Below, piece after piece: positions 56,412 to 64,000 of a stretch of 64,000 nucleotides of DNA; the stretch's first letter is position 1; every line of letters begins with the position of its first letter. The DNA is taken from NCBI GenBank assembly GCA_028818225.1, contig JAPPOG010000083.1:1-64000 (forward strand), in the 5' to 3' direction. Both the position numbers and the translations under genes were made by a program. The stretch is from Gammaproteobacteria bacterium. Its GTDB lineage: Bacteria; Pseudomonadota; Gammaproteobacteria; Pseudomonadales; Pseudohongiellaceae. The notes beneath the pieces are model-generated. The model saw only the letters and a list, made by a program, of their open reading frames with translations. It had not been told where the DNA came from and ran no database searches.

Positions 56412-57062
56412 CTAGGAAAGAAGACGCTGAAACCAATTTTTCTCCAGCTCTACCTGACAGGAACTGAGCTGAGAAGAGAACCTCTCCGAATTTTGTTGAA
56501 CCCGGTTTGCAGCGTCGACTAACCAGTCCTTACTGCGATAGGTACCACGCTGAAATCCACCATTACCTTCATGGTAGGCAAAATAAAGATTGCGCGCATC
56601 ATAAGTTTCTATGCCACTTAGACGAGTCGAGTTGGCGTTGTACCAGGCCACGAAATCGATGGCGTCATCAAAATCGGTTCGGGAAGCGCCGCCATTGCCA
56701 GAGCGCACCTGGTACTCATCCCAGGTGCTGTCCAGAGCCTGGGCATAGCCATAAGCCGAGGATGGTCGGGGTCCCGGCAAAACCCATAAAACACGGGTTC
56801 GCTCAGGCCGGGCGCGGGCCCTGAAGCTGGACTCCTGGTAAATGAATGCCATGTTCACGGCGATCGGAATACCCCAGCGATCCTCTGAGGCTTTTGCCGC
56901 ACGATACCAGCCGCGCCGATCTTCGAAGATAGCGCACACATTCGTCATATTATTTGGCTGGGATGCGACACAGGATGCAAGAATCACTCCTGCCAGCAGA
57001 ATCTTCAGTTTCTTTGGATAAGAGCAACTGACACGATTGTTAAGTAAATTACTGTCTAGCAT
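56412..57062 (-). CDS. Lysozyme-like lipoprotein, transglycosylase SLT type
   Basis: 216 residues with a lipobox (LAGVILASC), so probably an outer-membrane lipoprotein after export. The catalytic glutamate is in VNMAFIYQESSFRARARP, with SSAYGYAQALDSTWDEYQ and YHEGNGGFQRG typical of the SLT/goose-lysozyme fold. The family is commonly found beside ligA-zipA in Pseudomonas-like bacteria. The start may be the ATG at 57062 or one further in; the first 15 residues look unlike a normal signal n-region. It is read away from ligA's end by 59 bp on the same strand. Confidence 0.82.
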   Translation of the reverse strand: MLDSNLLNNRVSCSYPKKLKILLAGVILASCVASQPNNMTNVCAIFEDRRGWYRAAKASEDRWGIPIAVNMAFIYQESSFRARARPERTRVLWVLPGPRPSSAYGYAQALDSTWDEYQVRSGNGGASRTDFDDAIDFVAWYNANSTRLSGIETYDARNLYFAYHEGNGGFQRGTYRSKDWLVDAANRVQQNSERFSSQLSSCQVELEKNWFQRLLS

Positions 57063-57120
57063 TGACTCTCCGTTTTAATAAATATCGACCGAAATCGACT
57101 GAATACCAGAGAGCTCGACC

Positions 57121-59160
<2,040 letters not shown>

Positions 59161-60867
59161 TTAGTTGCTGCTACCAGCAGTTTTTAACTGCCTTAACTCG
59201 AAATCACGAATACGCTGACGATAATGCTCAATGGTTTGCGCCGTCATAACATTTCGATGATCATCTTTTAGCTCGCCATCGAGTGCTCCCCGTACCTGTT
59301 GCGCCACATTAAGCATTTGTTCAAACGCCAGCAGGTTATTCATCTGGGTAGGCAGTGCGAGAAACAGACTGACACCAATGGTGGAAAAATTTTCCATGTC
59401 ATTTAGATCAAATGTGCCCGGATTCAAGATATTTGCAACGCTAAATATCACCGGACCTTTATTTTCGTTATGCAAACGATGATGGAAAATATTCATTTCA
59501 CCAAACTTCAGGCCAGAAGTTACCAGGACTTGCAGTAAATCATTGCCATGAAAAGTTCTACCTTCCCTGGCCATCACGTTTACAACTAATACTTCAGATT
59601 GCTGGATACTGTCATGGTCAGATTCTTCCTCTTGAGCAGGAAGATCTTCACGAGTTTCTATGTCAGCTGGCTCTGCTTCAAAAGCAGCACTTTCAAATTC
59701 TTCTGCGCCCTCTAATTCTTCAAACTGATCAGGTATAAAAGTATCTTCGTCTGCCGATTCGTCATCTGCGACCTCTGCCTTTTCCGCACGCGCAAAGATT
59801 GATAACAAGGACTTAAGGCCACGCTTGCTCTTACGAACTTGCCCAATTTCTTCAGTTTCCAATTCGTCATTTGCAAATAATTCAGATTGTGGTGATTGAG
59901 TCTTGGCTGGCTCGTTATAACCAATGCGCTCGCCCGCAGTCATTGAAAATTCTTCCAGGGAATCTTCAAACTTTGCACCAAGCGCAGGCTCCTGGCGCTG
60001 CGGCTCATCAGTTTCATTATCCAGTTCATCATCATCGAAGTCATAGCCATCGATATCATCGAATTCGGTTGCCTCCTTGGGCTGAGCTGCTGCCTGGCTG
60101 CCTTTAAATGCCGCTATTATTTCATCATCCGAGGCGAACTCTTCATCAAGGTCTTCCTCATAATCAGACTCGTGCCCCAGCCCGTCATCCCATTCTTCCT
60201 CATCGTCGTAGGATGAATCACCAAAATTCTCCTCATGAAAGCCCTCCGGGATCTCGTCTTCGTCATCTTCCTCATCGCCCCATGCATCTTCGTGGTAATC
60301 GGGCATAACTGATGACATTCCGTCTTCGCGGTACATACCCGAACTTGAATCATCCTCTTCTAGTTCGTCTGCGCCATAGTCATCTTCCTCCTCCGTACTT
60401 GCCTGTCTCCCTTCGCCGTAATCGAACAGGACAGTATCAGGGTCCTCATATTCTTCAGATTCTACTTCCGCATCGATGTCAGGTTCTTGCATTGCTGCAT
60501 CGAAATCTTCTATCTCTTGCTGTTGCTCTGATCCTTCACTGAGCACGACTGGATCCATCAGAACTGGAATTGATTCATCTTCGTCCTGCACTGTCCCCAG
60601 ACCCAAGGAAGCTGCACGGGCGTTTGCCGCTTCGATAGCGCTGTTTTGGGAATTTACCGCAGCAAATGAGCGTTCAACCACCCGCGCGCCGCCACTGGGA
60701 AGCTCAGCCAGTTCCAGCGCATCCAGATCGACGTCTTGCGGTATGTTCTTATCGATTGCCAATTTGATTTGGCCACGCCGAGCCTGCAAAGCCACGTATA
60801 GCCCCCGTAAAATCACGGCAACAATGGCAAGGCCCAATAACAAGATTACCAGCTCGCGCGGACTCAT
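59161..60867 (-). CDS. zipA: Cell division protein ZipA, long acidic-linker form
   Basis: Anchors FtsZ to the inner membrane at division. 568 residues against about 330 in E. coli. One N-terminal membrane segment (residues 7-25, VILLLGLAIVAVILRGLY) and the C-terminal FtsZ-binding domain (about 425-560; VNVMAREGRTFHGNDLLQ, FHRLHNENKGP) are normal. The linker of about 380 residues between them is strongly acidic, rich in Asp, Glu, Tyr and Phe. Gene order and both ends are as expected, so this is a length variant, not a different protein. Confidence 0.95.
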   Translation of the reverse strand: MSPRELVILLLGLAIVAVILRGLYVALQARRGQIKLAIDKNIPQDVDLDALELAELPSGGARVVERSFAAVNSQNSAIEAANARAASLGLGTVQDEDESIPVLMDPVVLSEGSEQQQEIEDFDAAMQEPDIDAEVESEEYEDPDTVLFDYGEGRQASTEEEDDYGADELEEDDSSSGMYREDGMSSVMPDYHEDAWGDEEDDEDEIPEGFHEENFGDSSYDDEEEWDDGLGHESDYEEDLDEEFASDDEIIAAFKGSQAAAQPKEATEFDDIDGYDFDDDELDNETDEPQRQEPALGAKFEDSLEEFSMTAGERIGYNEPAKTQSPQSELFANDELETEEIGQVRKSKRGLKSLLSIFARAEKAEVADDESADEDTFIPDQFEELEGAEEFESAAFEAEPADIETREDLPAQEEESDHDSIQQSEVLVVNVMAREGRTFHGNDLLQVLVTSGLKFGEMNIFHHRLHNENKGPVIFSVANILNPGTFDLNDMENFSTIGVSLFLALPTQMNNLLAFEQMLNVAQQVRGALDGELKDDHRNVMTAQTIEHYRQRIRDFELRQLKTAGSSN

Positions 60868-60978
60868 ATACGATCAGCGAATTGAAATGGAAAATTATCG
60901 AAAATTTTTAAAGTTATCTTACAGTTACTGGATTTTCTTTAGGGTCGGGCAGGGTCAATTAGTAATTAATTTAGGCTT

Positions 60979-63900
60979 TTACATGGCTGCCATTTCAGCA
61001 GCTTCGTCAATGTCTACCGCGACAATCCTGGAAACCCCTGCTTCATGCATGGTGACACCCAGCAGCTGATTAGCCATTTCCATGGTGATCTTGTTGTGGG
61101 TAATGAAAATAAACTGCACATTCTCAGCCATTTCCTTTACCAGATTGGCATAACGCCCTACATTGGCATCATCCAGCGGTGCATCTACCTCGTCCAGCAT
61201 ACAGAAAGGTGACGGATTCAAATGAAAGATTGAGAACACCAAGGCGATAGCAGTCATGGCTTTCTCACCACCGGAAAGCAGATGAATCGTGCTATTGCGC
61301 TTGCCAGGAGGACGCGCCATGATGGCCACGCCGGTATCCAGTAAATCATCACCAGTCATATCCAGGTAGGCGTGACCACCGCCAAATACCCGCGGAAACA
61401 GACTTTGCAGTCCGGTATTAATCTTGTCGAAAGTCTCCTTAAAGCGCGTACGTGTCTCTCTGTCGATCTTGCGAATAGCGTTTTGCAGGGTATTGAGTGC
61501 CTTCTCCAGGTCGTCGTTCTGCCGATCCAGGTAAATTTTTCTCTCGCTCTGTTGTTCATATTCGTCGATTGCAGCAAGGTTGATTGGCCCCAGTCGCTGA
61601 ATACGATTAGAGAGCTTTTCCAATTCCTGCTCACATTGTTGCTCTGCAAGATCTTCCGGCAGGTTTTCCAGCACCTGCTGCAGCTCGAATTTCGCCTCTT
61701 GCAGCTGCTCCAATAAGCCGTCTCGCTTAACCGACGCGCCTTCGCTCTTCAGGCGGGCCTGCATCAGCTCTTCCCTGAACGTGTTTTGGCCCTCCTGCAA
61801 TTCATTACGCTGTTGCTCCAGGCTGCGCAGCGTATGCTCATTCTCGTCTACCCGGCGCTTAGCCACCCCCAGTTCTTTTTCAACCTCCAGGCGTTGCCCC
61901 AGAAGCTGTTCAAGTTCAATCCGCATCTCCCCAAGAGGTTGATCAGATTCGTTGATTTGTGTGCTGAGGGACTCGATTCTCTCCTTGGCGCGCTGTACCT
62001 GACTTGCCATCCTGTCCATGGTTTCACGTGTAGATTGCAGGGATGCCTGAATAGATTGTTGTTTTAGTGCAAGTTCATGAGCTAAGTCTTTGTCATTCCG
62101 AGATTTTTCTCGAGCATTTTCCAAAGCTTTCTGGGTTTTTTCCCGCGCCTGCTCGAGCGCCTCCTTAGCTTCCACGTCGGTCGCCATACTATCCAGCGCG
62201 CTTTGTAGCCGAGCCCGGGCTTCCGCCGTGTTTTTCTCCTCCTGATCGAGCTGTTTCGCCAGCTCTTCCAGTTCTGTTCGAATGCGCGCCTTGCGCGCCG
62301 CAGCCTCCTCTGCCTTGACCTGTTTCGCGCTGATTTTGGACTTAATCTCACCTAACTGCTTGGTTTTTTCCGCCAGGTCAGTCTGCACCCGGTCACGCGC
62401 CTGTTCAGTCCGCTCCAGTTCAGTCCGAAGCCGGGCTCTTTGTTCAGCTAAATTCTGAGATTGGTCGTTTAATAGCTTGATTTTGCGCAATAAGTTCGCA
62501 ATTAAACCTCGTCGCTCTACAATCGAATCCTGGCTGGTTTTATTCTTGATCTGGATCCAATTATGACCAATCCAAACACCTTCACTGGTGATTATTGACT
62601 CGTTTCTGCCCAGATTTGAGCGCTGCTGCAAGGCCTCCTCCAGGTTCTGCGCAATGTAGATATTTTCCAGCAGATCACCTATTTCCCAGTCACTGCTCAC
62701 CTTGGATCTGAGCGTGCTAAGTTGCGTCTTTACTGGCCCCGCCGGTGAACAATTGGAAACATCCAGCAGCGCCAATTTACCTTTAGGCAAATCAGCCAAA
62801 AGCTGGTCGACCCGATCCAAACCCTCGACACAAATTGCCTGCAGAGACTCACCCAACACAGCTTCAACTGCCTTTTCCCAACCGGGCTCAATGCGCAGGC
62901 TTTCAGCCAGGCGTATCTGATTGTTCAATCCTTTGGCCTGCAGCCAGCGATTAATTTCCTGGTTATCCTGACCCAATGCCGCTTGTTGCAGTGCCTCTAG
63001 CGAGGCTTGCTTGCCCTTGCTGGTTTGCAATTCACTTCTGACCGAATCCAACTCTTCGGCGCAAGTATTGAGCTCCTTCCGGAATTCTTCGATTGACGTT
63101 AGCAGTGCCGCCGAATTACCTCGCAGGTCGTTGATACCTGTTTCTAAATCCTCAGCCGCGTTTTGTTGTGACGCAAACTCGGTATCTGTCGGCGCTTGCT
63201 CTAATTGTTGCAGCTCCTCTTGCAGGTTCTTCTGCCGCTGCAAGCCTCTATCCACAATGGATTCCATTTGCTGGATGCGGGATTGTTCAACTTCAGCAGT
63301 TTGTCTGGGCTCTTCTGCGCGCTGGTTAAATTCATCCCACTCCTGCTGCCATTGCTGCAACGCCTGCTCCGCCGCCGCCAGCAGTTTTGATGATTCCACT
63401 TCCATTGCTTTTGCTGACTCCAGTTCAGGAGTAACAGATCTTAACTCCGCATCGAGCTGGGTTATCTTGCGCAAATCTATGTCGAGTTCTTCCTGGGTTT
63501 GGGTCCAGCCCTCCTGGGTTTCACTTAAATCCAGTTTAAGCTGGTCTACGCGCTCCAAGTGATGCTCGATAGATTGCTCGATGCGGGCAATGTCGTTACC
63601 GAGGCTGTAAAATCTTGCCTGCACTTCCCCCAGGGCATCAGTCAAATCGGCATTATCTGCCAGGTGCTGCTCAATCTTGGCGTCAATACCCCGCTGGTCT
63701 GCCGCTTTGGATTCAATATTAAGCTCGAGAGAATTAATTGATGCCTGATTAGCTTTGATCTGCTCATCCAGACTGCGCCAGCGAAGCGCATTGAGGTTGG
63801 CGGTGGTTTCCCGCTCCTGTTGCTTAAGCTCACCATACTTTTCCGCCGCTACTGATTGACGCTTTAAATGGGCAAGCTGACGTTCGAGTTCTTCACGAAT

Positions 63901-64000
63901 ATCAGCGAGACGTTCCAGGTTTTCTTTAGTCCGTTTGATACGCCGCTCGGTTTCCTTTCTTCTTTCTTTATATTTGGAGATTCCTGCTGCTTCTTCTATA
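60979..64000 (-). CDS. smc: Chromosome segregation protein SMC, 3' part (5' end beyond window)
   Basis: About 1007 codons of a roughly 1170-residue protein; the N-terminal Walker A is outside the window. The open frame continues to the edge: codons before 63645 encode EEAAGISKYKERRKETERRI, the conserved start of the first coiled coil. The hinge, the second coiled coil and the C-terminal ATPase lobe follow, with the signature LLSGGEKAMTAIALVFSI and Walker B FCMLDEVDAPLDDANVGRY. SMC condenses and separates chromosomes with ScpAB. It heads smc-zipA-ligA. Confidence 0.97.
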   Translation of the reverse strand, partial: IEEAAGISKYKERRKETERRIKRTKENLERLADIREELERQLAHLKRQSVAAEKYGELKQQERETTANLNALRWRSLDEQIKANQASINSLELNIESKAADQRGIDAKIEQHLADNADLTDALGEVQARFYSLGNDIARIEQSIEHHLERVDQLKLDLSETQEGWTQTQEELDIDLRKITQLDAELRSVTPELESAKAMEVESSKLLAAAEQALQQWQQEWDEFNQRAEEPRQTAEVEQSRIQQMESIVDRGLQRQKNLQEELQQLEQAPTDTEFASQQNAAEDLETGINDLRGNSAALLTSIEEFRKELNTCAEELDSVRSELQTSKGKQASLEALQQAALGQDNQEINRWLQAKGLNNQIRLAESLRIEPGWEKAVEAVLGESLQAICVEGLDRVDQLLADLPKGKLALLDVSNCSPAGPVKTQLSTLRSKVSSDWEIGDLLENIYIAQNLEEALQQRSNLGRNESIITSEGVWIGHNWIQIKNKTSQDSIVERRGLIANLLRKIKLLNDQSQNLAEQRARLRTELERTEQARDRVQTDLAEKTKQLGEIKSKISAKQVKAEEAAARKARIRTELEELAKQLDQEEKNTAEARARLQSALDSMATDVEAKEALEQAREKTQKALENAREKSRNDKDLAHELALKQQSIQASLQSTRETMDRMASQVQRAKERIESLSTQINESDQPLGEMRIELEQLLGQRLEVEKELGVAKRRVDENEHTLRSLEQQRNELQEGQNTFREELMQARLKSEGASVKRDGLLEQLQEAKFELQQVLENLPEDLAEQQCEQELEKLSNRIQRLGPINLAAIDEYEQQSERKIYLDRQNDDLEKALNTLQNAIRKIDRETRTRFKETFDKINTGLQSLFPRVFGGGHAYLDMTGDDLLDTGVAIMARPPGKRNSTIHLLSGGEKAMTAIALVFSIFHLNPSPFCMLDEVDAPLDDANVGRYANLVKEMAENVQFIFITHNKITMEMANQLLGVTMHEAGVSRIVAVDIDEAAEMAAM

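Noticed and set aside
56507-56824. 105-codon plus-strand ORF inside the SLT lipoprotein gene
   Set aside because: It is antisense to a gene with a clear lipobox and catalytic motif, and its basic, His/Arg-rich product is typical of a shadow frame.
60979-63645. Complete 888-residue SMC-like protein starting at 63645
   Set aside because: The codon there is TTG and the frame continues without a stop to the window edge, encoding the conserved EEAAGISKYKERR region. It is a partial smc, not a short protein.

Overview
This window is a stretch of chromosome from a gammaproteobacterium, probably a marine lineage near the Pseudomonadales/Cellvibrionales. The assignment rests on gene order: tig-clpP-clpX-lon-hupB-ppiD on one strand, rnhA-dnaQ divergent from gloB-mltD, smc-zipA-ligA, and fadB-fadA. 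The protein sequences are also typical of the class (NfuA, MetH, FadB, AlaA, ZipA). Codon and base use look moderate and even. I see no insertion sequence, prophage, integrase or CRISPR array; almost all of the window is core genome.

Layout. 1-1854: partial queF and a YadG/YadH-type ABC exporter on the minus strand. 1929-2102: a tRNA-Glu unit with promoter and terminator. 2215-4429: small hypothetical genes, an all-alpha dUTPase and nfuA. 4586-10519: metH, a sirohaem sulfite/nitrite reductase and its DUF934 partner. 10560-12718: an antiporter and an AcuI/YhdH oxidoreductase. 12756-16807: sohB, nudC, dnaQ, rnhA and a methyltransferase. 16948-21704: gloB, mltD, a POT peptide transporter and fabI. 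21716-30422: the protein-quality-control block ppiD-hupB-lon-clpX-clpP-tig. 30755-33505: mobA, then a disturbed accessory island with a sigma-54-type promoter, a structured leader, a DUF6316 gene and a broken chimeric gene. 33563-39368: msrB, alaA, pdxB, a 5'-3' exonuclease, tusA, yheU and ttcA. 39388-42716: fadA-fadB. 42856-49333: polysaccharide deacetylase, bax, bolA, a YlqF GTPase and an M16C protease. 49591-55557: a CDF metal transporter and a three-gene 2-oxoacid oxidoreductase operon. 55562-64000: djlA, a lytic-transglycosylase-like lipoprotein, ligA, zipA and smc (cut by the window edge).

How the genes work together. The quality-control block follows proteins from the ribosome (Tig) to cytoplasmic proteolysis (ClpXP, Lon) and periplasmic folding (PpiD). 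metH, the sulfite reductase, TusA, TtcA, NfuA and MsrB are scattered sulfur and Fe-S functions. SMC, ZipA and LigA link chromosome organisation, division and replication. FadAB and the 2-oxoacid oxidoreductase feed acyl-CoA and 2-oxoacid carbon metabolism.

The non-ordinary parts are these. (1) A candidate plus-strand small RNA of about 160 nt lies between ppiD and hupB, with a well-spaced promoter, successive stem-loops and a T6 terminator. (2) A fused pseudogene at 32084-33505 joins half of a GAF signalling protein, already interrupted by an in-frame stop, to the tail of an unrelated beta-rich surface-type protein. (3) A sigma-54-like promoter and folded leader lie just upstream of that island. 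(4) A perfect 15-bp palindrome carries the ends of both convergent genes fabI and ppiD. (5) A 2-oxoacid oxidoreductase operon has a GltD-like flavoprotein as its apparent redox partner.
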